The notes: a model not told the origin generated them from the letters alone. Numbered from the stretch's first letter, positions 36,066-47,705 are shown. The stretch: 64,000 nt of DNA from Sordaria brevicollis (GCA_033439795.1 JAUTDP010000018.1:1-64000), one strand, 5' to 3'. A program made the numbers and translations.

Positions 36066-38406
36066 CACTTGAAAATGCATAAACCCTTCTAAATGCTTAC
36101 AGATTGCTGGCCGCAATTATTTAGTATAGGCAAATGCTAAAATGCATATTTGCAACCGTGACGGCCCGTTTTTTTGGTATATATGCATTTATCTAACCAA
36201 TAACAAGCCGTAACAGCCCTATTAACAACTGTATAAAAATTTGCCAACTCCCTTGCCAATTCCCTTACTAGCTCCCCAGAACTCCCCAAACTACCCAGAG
36301 CTCCCCTTATAACCAACCGTTTCGGGACCTGATATATACGCTAGGTTCCCCAAAAATCCAAAAAAATTTCGAAGACTAGCAACAACACTATACTATATTA
36401 TATTATATTGGGTAGATTATAACGGTACTACCCCCCTCCTTACCCGGTCCTTTATTATATTTACAAATCCTATTACTAATAAATTTGGCTAATAAGTACC
36501 TCCCTAAAAAAATTATAGTACGGGGATGGAAAAGGGCCGCCCTAAAGCGCTACGAATACGCAAACCGCAACTCCCTTATTTAGGCACAAAAATTCGAACT
36601 CTAAGAGTAATTCTATAATAAGGACCCCCGCCCTAATTAACGTATTGCCGCCGTATAGATTAAGAGGAAATGGGATTTTACTTTTCTATAATATACGGTC
36701 TCCCGGTATTTTAATAAGAAGCTCAACCCGTAAATCGATATCTTCGATCCCTTATAATTATAAGCGCCCTACGTACGTAAAGGCGAATAACCGGTATTCG
36801 AACATTTATTATATTAATGGCAATTAAGTATCGAAATTCGTAGGTTTAGTATTTCTATCGAACTTTTGTAGTAAAAAATAAGGGATTTATAACTTCGGTA
36901 TTTAAAAGTACAAAATAATAAGTAAATTAACCCCCAAATAATATTATAATTTAATAAAAAATAGTATATCCTCTTTCGCTATTATTATAAATTAATTAAG
37001 AATACTTTCGTTAGTAAAATTACTTCTACGCTAATTAACGACCCTTTTATATTTAAGGAGATAAATTAATTACGCGAATTAGTAAATTCGTTTCCTAAAG
37101 GCAACCGATATAATATAAATAAAATTAATCTATTTTAGCGCATTACTTTAAATTTTAATCTCTCCTCCCAAATTAAATTTAATATTAAGCGTAATAAATT
37201 ATATATTTCTTTTACGTTTACGATTAACAATATTAAAGATAATTAATTTAAAATTTAAATTATTAATAAAGTAAAAGTTCCCTATACCCTTAAGTAATTT
37301 AATTTTAACGCTATTAAAATCGTATAAAAGTATAATAAAAGGGTATAAATAATTAATATAATTATAATTAAATAATTATATTCGTTTTACGCCTATTTAG
37401 AGCGTAAAAAACCGGATTAGAGGGTTATTCTTTTATTTAATAACTTTTCTAATTATTAAATTAATTTAACTTTAACACCCCCTCCTTTTAACGTTATTAT
37501 TAAATATTTGCCTCCTAACGTTACGAATATATACTAGCCTATAAACTAAAGTATTATTAATAATTTTAAAGTATATTACCATCGCTAATATCTCGAATAA
37601 TTATACCTTAAAATAAATAACAAAGGGTAAAACCCTCTTAAAGAAATAAATTTACGTAATACCCTCAATTAAGTATTAAATACTTAGTATATTGGAGTTA
37701 ATTAATAAACCGTTATTAATTATTAGAAGAAATCTACTATACTTAGTTATAATGAGAGTATCGATTTATAAGGGTCTTTCGAAAATAAATTAAATAATAT
37801 TAAAAAGGCTTTCGAAAAAGCAACGGCCAACGTCAAAAAAAGGATAAATTTATTAAACTTTATAAATCCGATTAACGAGGATAAGGTACCTAATGAACCT
37901 ATTAACGCGGAAGAGGTATTTAATTATATTATTAATAAATAGTTAGCGGAAATTTATAATATACGTATTATCGAAAACGACGAAGACGACTTTACGTTTA
38001 AACTACCCCCTATTATTTTTACTAAGGAAATTCTTATAAATATTTATAACCTTCTTAATTAAATAGTTAAAAAGGATATACTAAATTTTTATAACGTTTA
38101 AGCGCTCAAAAGGATAAAAATAAAAGTAAAAGTATATATTATATTACGTATTAAATAAACCACTTTATTAGACTTTTATGGTAGTAAAGTAGTAAATATG
38201 GGCTTAGAAAACTATTATCCTAATTTAGATCCTACTTTAGATTCTACTTTAGATTGTGAATAGCTTTAAATCTAGCCTGTTTTGGGAAGTTTCTATTGAT
38301 ATCTGGTGATTCTATTGATATTTAATGCTGGTTTTGGTATAAGTCTTGGTATGGGAATATAAATGCATGTGCCCTATAAATGCATATAGATTGGCCGCCT
38401 GGATTA

Positions 38407-38431
38407 CATGCACGAACAGGGGAAATTACTG
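38407..38431 (-). repeat. right terminal inverted repeat of the pogo/Fot1 element
   Basis: This is the exact inverse of 36041-36065, followed by TA at 38432-38433. Confidence 0.95.
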
Positions 38432-40264
38432 TATTTGCATACCATAACAACCAGGAGCCGGTTACACAGGCCGCCAAGCTGAACCACTTCTTCACCACCC
38501 ATTCTCCTACTGCATGACGACACATCCTCGACATTTCCTCACACGGTCACTGGTCTGAAAGTCAACAAAGGCGGGGATTTATGGCGGGGAGGTTGAGGTG
38601 CTGGCATGCAAAAATCTGACTGCAGGTGAGACGGCGTTGGAGGAATAGGGGTTGCACCGCAGATGGGAAACTCACAGTCAAACAGAAACCTTGGTATTGA
38701 GAGCAAAGAACCGGGACCAGGACGGGATTGCTCTTTGACGGTGTATGGGTTGGCATCCAGGGCCATCCAGGGCCATCCGGGGCCATCCGGGGCCATCCAG
38801 GGCTAATCAGGGACCATGGCCGGCATCGCGGGCTCCAGAATGCCGGAGTTTCTTTCTGGTGGTGGTTTGGTTTGGCAAGGGCGATGAAGATCGGTCCTTC
38901 CAGGTCTGCATCCCGGACTGCATGAAGAATGAAGAATCGAGAGGGCAGCTGCAGGTCCAAAAGTCATGATAGTCCGACCCAATCAGTGCTGTCTCAGTCA
39001 CCGGGAGCACCTGTTGTCCCACCCGAGACAGCCCTGGACAGCTGGACGACAGCGGTTGCACCTCCCCACAAAGTCACAAACAACAGCAACACTGACCGAC
39101 CCCACGATTCCAGGAAAGAGGAAAGGGGATTGACAGGGCACCTTGACGGCCAAAGCACGGACCACCAGTCTGCGCTATGCCGCTATCGCGAACAGTTCCC
39201 CAGTCTTTTGATCACGATCGACAAGAGCAGGCACGCTAACTTGATGTGTCTTAGCACCTTCTCTTTTGCTATCGAGCCTCTGCAGTTTGTCTTTCTCTCT
39301 TTCTTTTCTTCGTTTTTCACGCTTTCCAACCCTTCTCTCGCAGGATTCTGTTACTGCCACTGCAAGCCACCTCAGCTTTTCCGCTTCCCCATGGCAGATT
39401 TGTCAACCCTCATGTATTCTCCGCCCTGTGATGGTTCGATGGACAATTATTTTGAGACATTCGACTTTCAACGTCTACACCTCCCCTGGCTGCCCATCAC
39501 CGCTATGAACGCCATGGTCTCATAGACTATTCAGTGCATATTCAATCAATTGTCTGATCGGTTCGGATTTCCAGTTCCAGGCAGTCCTCCCGATGGTGTT
39601 GAGCCGCCCTGGGTTCATGGCAATCGCCGAGATAATGGTTCCTGACAAGACTTTGTCTTCACTGGCAATGATTGTCTCGAACTCTGGATGAGAAAAAAGA
39701 ACCCCCATTTCCACTGCTACCGGAATGATCAGCGCCCATTACCCGCATCCACATAGTGCTGACGGCTGACAGGGAGCTGGCGACGGGACTTGCCATTGAC
39801 CTCGCTTCCCTCTTCCACGCCGTACCAAGCCACAGACTCGCACAACCACGCCCTTCCATTCCTGATGTGTCATTGGTTATGAGGTCGATATCGCGCCCGT
39901 CCAAGACCACTACGCCGTAGCTGGACTACCGTTGACGGTAAACGCCTTCGAGAACAGCTTACGGCTGGAGTCACGAACTGTGCCTGGCGAGATGGACGTA
40001 GCAGCGAGGTGCGCAGCTATGGGTCTGTGGTCCTGGTGGCCTCCGTTGCTGCGAGGAGGAAGCAATCATCTTTGCTGCCCTGTATAACCATTTGTCTCGC
40101 AGTCCAGGCGTGAAGGGATTTCACCAAAAATCTCTCTGTCGTTTTACAGATTCTGATCAGTCACGAGCGTCGTCAACAATCGATCATATCACAAAATCAC
40201 TGGGGTGGAGTCATTCTATGCGTTCTTGTTCCTGGATACGAAACCAGGTTCAACCCAGTACACC
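38432..40264. other. intergenic region with minisatellite; no gene supported
   Basis: This 1.8-kb region lies between the transposon and the ligase-like gene. A 198-residue open frame (38929-39525) has a patchy composition and no recognisable domain, and I do not trust it. A 10-bp minisatellite lies at 38754-38803. Confidence 0.45.
38754..38803. repeat. 5 x 10-bp minisatellite
   Basis: The unit CATCC(A/G)GGGC is repeated five times in tandem, with a sixth degenerate copy up to 38813. Confidence 0.9.
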
Positions 40265-42029
40265 ATGGGGTGTCTTCCCAGCCGGCCTCAACCTTCAAAC
40301 CTGGCGGCACCCGGCTACAGCATTCCCATCTCGGACATTGTCAGCTTCGCACTTGACAGGCAGCATCTTTACGACCAGAATAAGCCGCTCTTTGTCGATG
40401 CCGAAGACCCAATTCTCTCGCTATCCTCCAGTCAGACGATAACACTGGTGTCAAGATTGGTCGCGGGGTTGCGCGCGGCCGGTCTCAAAAAAGGCGATGT
40501 TGTGTTATTGCATCTCGGAAACCATGTGAGTATCATCCCGGACCTCGTCTTGTGCGTTGTCCTTTCGGTCCTCCACTATGCTCTGCATCCGAGCCAACGA
40601 ACATTGCAGAAATGGTCCCCGGCGTCCCCCTTATTTTCGTGTCTTTTCCCTTCTCACCCCGGGATCTACATAGACCCACATCGTGCCCATTGTCCGGGTC
40701 CCTGTCCCGTTCCAGGGCCGGCTTCCCTTCCCCAGCTTTGCTTCCCCTTTGCTCCGGATCCCGGACTACCGATTCGAGAGTCTTGAGTTCTGCTGTCCAG
40801 TTTGACTCACCAACAACATATCGCAGTATCTCTACGCCGCTCTCTTCTTCGCCATCATAGGCGCAGGTGGCATCTGTTGCGGCTCTAACCCGGCCTACCA
40901 GTTCCAAGATTTGAACCATGTTGCCCATCTTTCGGCCCCTCGATTTGTGATCACCACCCAGACCGAGACAGCTGTCGTGCACGAGGTATGCACAAAGCAA
41001 GGAATTCCGCCATACAATGTCTTTTTTGTGGAAGCACTCGACCATCAAACTCTTCAGAAAATACTCCGCAGCCCGAGATACGCGGGACAGCAATCCGGTG
41101 CCACCCTCCGCCCTAACGCCCTAGGCAGGCCTCTCACTGACCTCCTTCGCCATGGCCTTTCCGACTGGATGACACTGGACAACGAATTAGCTATGAAACA
41201 GACCGTTGCTTGCTACTTTCTCGCTCCCGGACCTACCGGCATCCTCAGACTGGTCGCCGTTTCCCACTTTGCCCTCGTGGCCCAACATATGGCGCTCCGC
41301 CCTGGGGATGAGCCCTATGGGGGATCTGTCATCCGGCTAACATGTCTCCCGATCTTCAACATGTTTGGGGTCGTGTGGAACCTCTTTGCCGCTGTACGAT
41401 ATGGTCATCCCGTGTATATCATGTCCAAATTTTACTACAAGCCCTTCATCCACTACGTTGAAAAATATCGCGTATCTGAAACATATCTCACCCCAGCGAT
41501 CATCAACGTCCTCGCCAAACTTGAAGATCCCGGTCTCCGGGAAAGCTTGATCACCCTCCGCTACATTGGCATTGGTGGAGGACCGATCGACTCGGTTGCC
41601 CTAGGAAAGCTCAAGACTGTTCTCCGCCCGGAAGCCACCGCATCTCAGATCTGGGGAATGACGGAGTTCGGGGTTGCTGCCCTCTTCCGCTGGGGCGAGC
41701 ATGATGAGACAGGATCCATCGGTCGGCTACTTGAAGGCTACCAGATCCGCTTGGTTGATCAAAAGGGCCATGAAATTACGGGAGAGGGCCGACCCGGAGA
41801 GTTGCTTGTCCGATCACCGAGTCTCATGAGTGGCTATATAAGCACTATTCCCTCCGTCGGCGTTGACGAAGACGGCTGGTTCCGAACTGGCACGGTCGTT
41901 TCTGTCAAGAAGGGTAAACTCTATGTTGTTGGCAAAACAATGGAGGTATCCGAAACCCCGAGAACCACACATTCCGGACAGCTCTCACCAGCTCTCAGTT
42001 CACATTCCTATTATCACGATACGTGGTGA
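40265..42029 (+). CDS. AMP-dependent synthetase/ligase-like protein, truncated and catalytically degenerate
   Basis: Exons 40265-40525 and 40827-42029 (a long 301-bp GTGAGT...CAG intron) give 487 aa resembling fungal 4-coumarate-CoA-ligase-like enzymes, which activate carboxylic acids as acyl-AMP. Recognisable parts are LRAAGLKKGDVVLLHLGNH, FFAIIGAGGICCGSNPAYQ, LPIFNMFGVVWNL, YLTPAIINVLAKL, RYIGIGGGPID, QIWGMTEFG and GRPGELLVRSPSLMSGY. Key motifs are lost. The ATP P-loop, normally SGTTG-x-PKG, reads APGPTGILRL. The RTGD aspartate is Thr (FRTGT). The protein also stops right after VVGKTMEV, so the C-terminal lid domain with the catalytic Lys is absent. It is either a decaying pseudogene with an intact frame or a pseudoenzyme. 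The start could also be the in-frame ATG at 40205; 40265 (MGCLPSRPQP) fits the family better. Confidence 0.7.
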
Positions 42030-43411
42030 AGGAATAGCAAGAGTGTGTTGGTATGAGTGAGGTTAGGACACAAGACCCATTGCAAAGGCGATTACCGGCA
42101 AATACCGTCGAGTCTTCGGAGCCGCAAAGATCCGGCGCTGCCCAATCTGCGGCTTACTGTTCACCGCACACACCGCTTGATTGTGATAACATCTTTAAAC
42201 GTTCATCGGACCTGCGTCTTTGAAGGTGTAAAGTCTTTTTTCGCACTGGATGGCCTGCACTTCGCATCCACGAATCGGAGCTTTCTTCTCAACGACACCC
42301 GACGACATCCACAACGTTCGCCGATGACACAGCATCTTCTTCAATGCCAGTGTTGTTTGCGTGGGTCGAAAGCGAACTGACGAGTAGTCAGACCTCGCTA
42401 AGGTGGGCGACGACGGAAAGACAAAGGCACGAATTGTTTGCTGACCGGCCATGGCCTGATATCACGAACAGAGCCCTTAGTGCCAGAGAAGAGGCAGCTT
42501 CCACAGTTAAAGAGCAAGGCATCGTTGCAGAATTGATCTTTGGCGGGCTGCGAGTGCACGCTTGAGGTTCCAAATATCTCTACTTGAGAATAGCGTGGCC
42601 GGATCTAGAAAGCCATAGCCCCGTTAATGGGGTTGCGGTTTGTAGTGCCAATCAGATGTTTATACCCTTCACAAAATTCTTTGGCTTTCTGTGCAAACAT
42701 CCGTCCTTTGACCACACTGTTCCTCAGTTCTGTTCTCTCCTGTGCCCAAGGCCGGCGAATATCAACTTTGTGTTTCTGCAGCATGTTATCAGACCATTTT
42801 ACACACTCAGAGACTCCATTTCCATCATTTTTCTACATACCACTTTCATGCCGCCTTAGTGGTATACCAGTCTCCATGAAGCGTATCTTCCCCCTGGTCT
42901 ACCCTACGCTCGTTCGTCCATATTTTCAAGACGGGTTACATTTTCAAGTCGGCCTCGATTGCTAAGCTGAGCACGCCCGGGCAATGATGGCCTAGTATGA
43001 AGAGGTTGGGGGGATCAGCTGGACACTGGTATCTTACTTCGCTAGCATACACCAGGACGAACTGGAATCGCAAGTCATCAAAGGGTGGAGCGTGAAGCAA
43101 GATTATCGCGGCTGGTTGCATTGAATTCCTGTTGTATTACTCTTTCCCCGACCTCATAATATTGGGCTAGCTGACTCCCTCGCTGTTGCTTGCCTTATGT
43201 GTACCGTTTGCCGTTCTGGTCATTGTCACTCTGACCGTTCACAGATCCGAGCGGGCCAGAACTATTCTTTCCTTCCCGTCAAACTTCCAGCAACATCAAT
43301 CGAGCTTGTGTTGAAACAACCCCTAAATGCGGCCTAAGGCAAACAGCCAGGACGATCCATGAACTGGCCACCTAGACGTTTCTGTTGCTCTCAACCTCGA
43401 GGCTATTCCCG
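42030..43411. other. intergenic region; possible decayed C2H2 zinc-finger remnant
   Basis: Near 42120-42230 two adjacent frames read zinc-finger-like words (RCPICGLLFT and DCDNIFKRSSDLR), which suggests a frameshifted C2H2 relic. The rest shows no gene. Confidence 0.3.
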
Positions 43412-44858
43412 TTACTTCTTATTTGTCAAGGCGAGGTTGAGCTCCGCAATCCTGTTAACAGCCTTGGTATACTGGCTCTTCATGACCGCGAGACGATCCC
43501 TCAACACCTTGTTCTCCTCCTTGAGGTCTGAGGGAGCCATATTCTGCCTCATCTTCATGAGCCACTCGTCCGGGCCAGAGTTCATTTGCAACTCCTTGCA
43601 CTGATGCTTCCACGTGGCAACCTCCCTTTTGGTCAAATCTATGAGGTTGTCCTTCTGCTCGTTGTCCGCTTTGAGGGCCGCGTTCTCGGCTACAAGCTCC
43701 TGAAACTTTGCATAGGGGACTCCGTCGTACTTCTCGAGGTTCTTCTTCTGGCGCTTGAGGCCCTCAATCTCCAATTTCAGGAGCCTGTTCTGAGTCTGCA
43801 GGTTATCGATCTCGGTCTCGTAGGACTTGTGAAAGTAGCGGTCGAAGGCGCTAGAGTCGGCCGCCTTAGCGACGTGGAGCTTCTCGTTCGCCTCCGCGAG
43901 CTTCACAATTTGGTTGCGATGGTACTGGCAGGTTTTCTCATGCTCATCCTTGAGCTTGTTGATCTCCTCGGCATGCTTCTTCTGCTCCTCCTCCAGCTTT
44001 TTCCTGAGCTCGCTCTTCTCCGTGGCATGCTTCTTCTTGAGGTTCTTTTTCTGGGTGGCATGCTCGCTCTCGAGCTTCTTGATCTCTTCAGCATGCTCTT
44101 GTTTATCCTGAATCTCCCTAGCATTGTACCAGTCCGACATCTCATTGTGAAGCGCAACACCCTGCCACTTCTCCTTCTCGGCGGCATGCTTCAGAATGAG
44201 CTCGGAGCACTGGGCCTGGAGCGCGATGATCTGGGCCTGGAGCGCGGAGGTACCCTTCTCCTTCTCGGCGGCATGATTCTCTTTGAGTTCGGCATTCTCG
44301 GCCTTGAGCCCAGCGATATGGGCCTGGAACTTGGCAACGAGACTGCGATGCTGTTTTGGGTTCAGGTTATCGTTATTCAGGTCACCCTCAAAATCGTCGG
44401 AGACTGGAAGAAAGACGACAGTTAGAACGATGGACCCACAGTGATAGTTGTTCATAAAGGGTGATATCGATCGAGGCCACCGTTCCGAGAGCTAAGGAAG
44501 GTTGGAAGCTGGGGACGACGAAGTGTAGTACCGGAGTCACTCTCTTCTCACTTAACCTAGGTAGGTATGTTCGGATTAAAGGGGTGTACCTACGATAGCG
44601 ACGCCACAGCTCCACATCGGCGACGAACTTCTTGAACGCGTCGACCTGGCTGGGCGAGATGTGGTAGAAGGTACCCTCCGGGTCAAGTAGCTTGGCGATA
44701 TATTCGCCCTCAAGGATGGTTTCAAACTCCTGCTCGAGTTCCTCGTTGGTGAGGTTGGGATGCCTCTTGGTAATCTCTAAGAAGAGGAAGCTGTGGATCG
44801 AATAATACGCAGGCTTGATTTCCTCGCCCTCGGACAGGGTTCTGGAAGAAGAAGACAT
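43412..44858 (-). CDS. long coiled-coil protein with W-[RN]-[KR]-Y N-terminal domain (family member 3)
   Basis: Exons 44858-44594 and 44403-43412, joined over a 190-bp GTAGGT...CAG intron, give 418 aa. Exon 1 begins MSSSSRTLSEGEEIKPAYYS, then has the family domain: SFLFLEITKRHPNLTNEEL, LEQEFETILEG, and the end FKKFVADVELWRRY. The phase-1 intron sits exactly after this Tyr, as in the genes at 10.9 and 12.5 kb. Exon 2 begins LSDDFEGD and is almost entirely coiled coil (about 290 residues). It has AAEKEK-containing repeats near the start and a predicted break around the YHRNQIVKL/FDRYFHKSYE region. The tail (RIAELNLALTNKK) is still helical. No membrane segment or catalytic motif is seen. A 5' fragment of this gene exists inverted at 14.7 kb. 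Function unknown. Confidence 0.8.
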
Positions 44859-45437
44859 CTTGTAGTTGGGTATATGGGCGCAGGGCGCCGAGGGGTTTTC
44901 CGACGGAGGGAGGAGCTGGAAGATGTCGATGGGGAGAATTAACCTCTAGACGTAGAGATTAGTGTCTCTGACGACGTCGACTTGCTGCTGGACAGAAGGT
45001 TATTTGCGATTCTTTGCAAATGCGGGAGTGCGAAGGCAGGATTGCAAGTGTGGGAAGCTTGTAAATTGCAGGTCGAGAGTTGGAACTTGTGGGAACATCC
45101 AAGATGGGGAAGAGGGAAATGGTAAAGAGCGTACAGCGAGGTACTACTGATTTGGCGTGGAAGTTCGTTTTAAGTGAACGAGAAAAACATTCACGGAAAC
45201 AGGCAGAACAAGCAGAACAGGCAACCGCAGGACGAAGTACTGTCGACAGAGTGGATATCCTTCCGTTCTCTTGGGTCTGCCTCCAGCTGTCAAGGAGTGA
45301 CAGCGAGTTTCTGTTCGAAGAGCACGGTGAATTACGAATTTGATATCTCCCCACAGCAGAGGAAGAACATCCGCTATGGGCTGCTTCAGTAAAAGAACTC
45401 CGGGGGAAGAGAGTGACAGTCAGTTGAGGCTCGCACC
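44859..45437. promoter_or_regulatory. upstream region of the coiled-coil gene
   Basis: The first 90 bp (44860-44945) are the leader duplicated at 14.65 kb. A minus-strand frame of 174 residues (44959-45483) is Ser/Cys/Arg-rich and looks non-coding. Confidence 0.4.
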
Positions 45438-45709
45438 TTATCTTGTGGCTTGTGGTAGACACTGCCGGCCTGGGATACCGCACGGTCTAGCATTCTCATC
45501 ACGCGAAGTGCATCGGAAGTAGTACTCGGCCAGGTCGGTGGTGGAGTAGTCTTGCACCATCTCCTTGGCTCGTTCGGATGCCTTTGGCTTCCGGTTTGCC
45601 AGCTGAGTAAGACCATCTTTGAGCCTCTTCGGTACGTCTGCCTTCTTCGCGGTCTGTTGTTCTTTCTGCCTCGCATTGGCTTCCGTTCCTCTTGGTCCCT
45701 TGGAACCCG
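45438..45709 (-). CDS. possible small protein or last exon of a hypothetical gene
   Basis: The minus strand from about 45706 to a stop at 45438 reads a well-behaved frame of about 90 residues. It has a Lys/Gln-rich helix (ARQKEQQTAKKADVPKRLKD), EMVQDYSTTDLAEYYF, and a Cys-containing end (RPCGIPGRQC). A stop precedes it. A start could come from the ATG near 45811 through an intron using an acceptor at CCAAG before 45706, but this is not certain. No family recognised. Confidence 0.35.
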
Positions 45710-46011
45710 GTTGGTATTATTGACAAACCCCAATAAACAGTAATTGTTCCAACCAAAACGCACCGACACCGGCAATGTCAGTACGAAATTCCGGATCCCT
45801 CTTCTCACCATCTCTTTCTACTTTGTTACATTGGTTGCCAGTTCCTCTTATAGTCACAACGGCCAGCGAAGATACAATCCTATGGTAGAGATTGCGTCTC
45901 GGCGCCCTCTCGTAGACGGCACTGCCTAAATCGTCAAGGGAGGTACCAGTATCTGCCTGGGCGAAACTGGGTGATTACAACGCTTACCTCAAACACAAGA
46001 TCACGAGGATA

Positions 46012-46548
46012 ATGTCGCTTCCCAAGAAAGCCATAAACTACGGACAATGGACCCAATATGTCCCCAGATTACAATTCCCAGTTCAACGCCGCAAAGTTCA
46101 AAAGAGGTGCCGTATGGCTTTGGGACCGCGTTCCGACACTACCACCATACTTTTTTCCCCTTCCGTCAGCAGAAACTCGACAACGTCCACGAGGGCGTCA
46201 GAACGGCGTACGACATTGTCACCACTACCCAGGACCAGATTGATCGATGCTTCCGGCCCTCCGAGAACCACTACCACCGCCTCAACTTTATTGAGAGTCG
46301 ACTTGTTCGTGGGCCGACCACAAGTACATGCTCGACACTCCTGTTGGTTTCTGCGACCTCCGTAACGCCGCCTAGAATGCGGCGATCCTCGTGTCGCTCG
46401 GTCCCAACGGAGAGTTGGAGGCGGCTGGACGCCGCCGCATGCTGGACTCTGCCGAACGCTTTCGTGAGGCATTGTTGGCTCGTCTGGAGGCGGACGGAAC
46501 AGGCCTGCCGAAAGGGCAAGTTTCTGCTGAAACGCAACAAGCGTGTTA
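46012..46548 (+). pseudogene. broken hypothetical gene
   Basis: Coding-like sequence jumps between all three plus frames: MSPDYNSQFNAAKFKRGAVW from 46058, then RQQKLDNVHEGVRTAYDIV and ENHYHRLNFIESRL in a second frame, then KYMLDTPVGFCDLRNAA, a TAG, and ILVSLGPNGELEAAGRRRM up to a stop at 46548. The gaps between the segments are too short for introns, so at least two frameshifts and one nonsense codon are needed. Family not recognised. The gene appears dead. Confidence 0.5.
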
Positions 46549-47705
46549 GAACTGCTTTCAGAGTCACGACGGGCCTGCTGTTTCAATATTACAAGCCGAC
46601 TTCGAAACTTGCTAGAATCTAGGTAATTGCTCCTCTTGGCTAAATGGCGCCATCTAATGGAACAAAGCAACGACACCTTGCTTGAGCAGGGGCATACTAG
46701 CATCAGGGCATTGGTGTCTCCGACCTCAGCACTTGCTACAGGAAAGAACACTCCGGAAATAAATAGGACGAAGGTCACCGAAAATTGGGCAAGAATAGGG
46801 AACGTCAAAGGGGAAATATCTGCTGTCATTAGGATGTACTCTTGGGACTTTGGTGTAGGGCGAACTCGGTTTAGTCAGGAAATTTAGCTAGAGGGGTGCA
46901 TCGGAGCGTGCACGTCATCTTTAAGCACTATTAGAAGTAGTATTAGTACAAATGCTGTCGTCGTCATCGTCACCGCAATGATAATTAAGGTGTTAAAGTC
47001 AAAAGATAGAAGGAAAAGAAAGGAGGAAAGAAAAATGGAAAAGGGGCACAAAATACCTGGAGAGTGAATGTGGAGAGGTGTTAATATGGTTCAACGTCCG
47101 GAGTACTTGACGGGGCCGAGCCCGAAGGAGCGGCGGTGTCTGGTTTGCGAGGACTGATACCTCCTATAGGGCGCCCTTTTTTGATATGGTTATAGGTGTC
47201 TTCAAACCGTTTCAAATCCTAATAGATGTCAACGACATATTTCCTCCTCGTCCTTCTCCGTCTTGAAGAAGCGAAATTCACGTTCGGGGTGCATTGGTAC
47301 CTCTAACCCTGTAGAAGGACACTTTAAACCATACCTCTAGTGTTGCGGACGCTGCCATGAACACACACAAGCCATGACTAGGTTCTTCTCTGCCGAGTGG
47401 AAAAGAAATTTTGGCTATTCTGGGCTTGAGGCTCAGAGAGAAAAAAATTTGACGGAAAAGGAATCTTCGGGCCATCCTACACGGAGTTCATTGACCGCAT
47501 CGCAAGTCTTGACCGTCCACGAGAACATATACCGATGCCGCCGACAGGGTACAAAAAGGTAGGAATAGGTAAAACCAACCTCATTCCCACGGATATAGAA
47601 CTCCATGGAGAGCATGCTCTATTAATGGCGTCGGCTATATTCTTTGGATAGTTCTCCCAACCGGAAGGTCACAAGGTACCCCTGAACGTGATTGTGGAGC
47701 CAGCG
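46549..47705. other. intergenic region, no gene recognised
   Basis: AT-richer sequence with poly-purine runs near 47000-47040 and short frames only. Nothing supported. Confidence 0.45.

Larger units (their letters stand above)
36041..38431 (+). mobile_element. pogo/Fot1-type Tc1-mariner transposon, inactivated by RIP
   Basis: This 2391-bp element is bounded by perfect 25-bp terminal inverted repeats beginning CAGTAATTTCCCCTG and is flanked by TA on each side (36039-36040 and 38432-38433), the target duplication of Tc1/mariner elements. The interior is AT-rich, CpA-depleted and full of stops. On the plus strand, degraded DDE_1 (pogo) transposase motifs can still be read: ILLFNNFSNY, corresponding to the family's ILLxDNFSGH, near 37430, and KYLPPNVTNIY, followed by a broken QP-type segment and NNFKVYYHR, at 37503-37590. 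An acidic C-terminal remnant reads near 37900-38000. Copies of ATGCAT-type words lie inside both ends. The element is dead; the inverted repeats escaped damage. Confidence 0.92.

Noticed and set aside
38929..39525. 198-residue plus-strand ORF
   Set aside because: The composition changes abruptly along it, with no domain, no splice-supported extension and no coding bias I can see.
43586..44425. 279-residue Leu/Val-rich plus-strand ORF
   Set aside because: It is the antisense of the Glu/Lys-rich coiled coil, which automatically yields Leu-rich frames.
44959..45483. 174-residue minus-strand ORF
   Set aside because: Ser/Cys/Arg-rich without domain features, lying in the upstream region of the coiled-coil gene.
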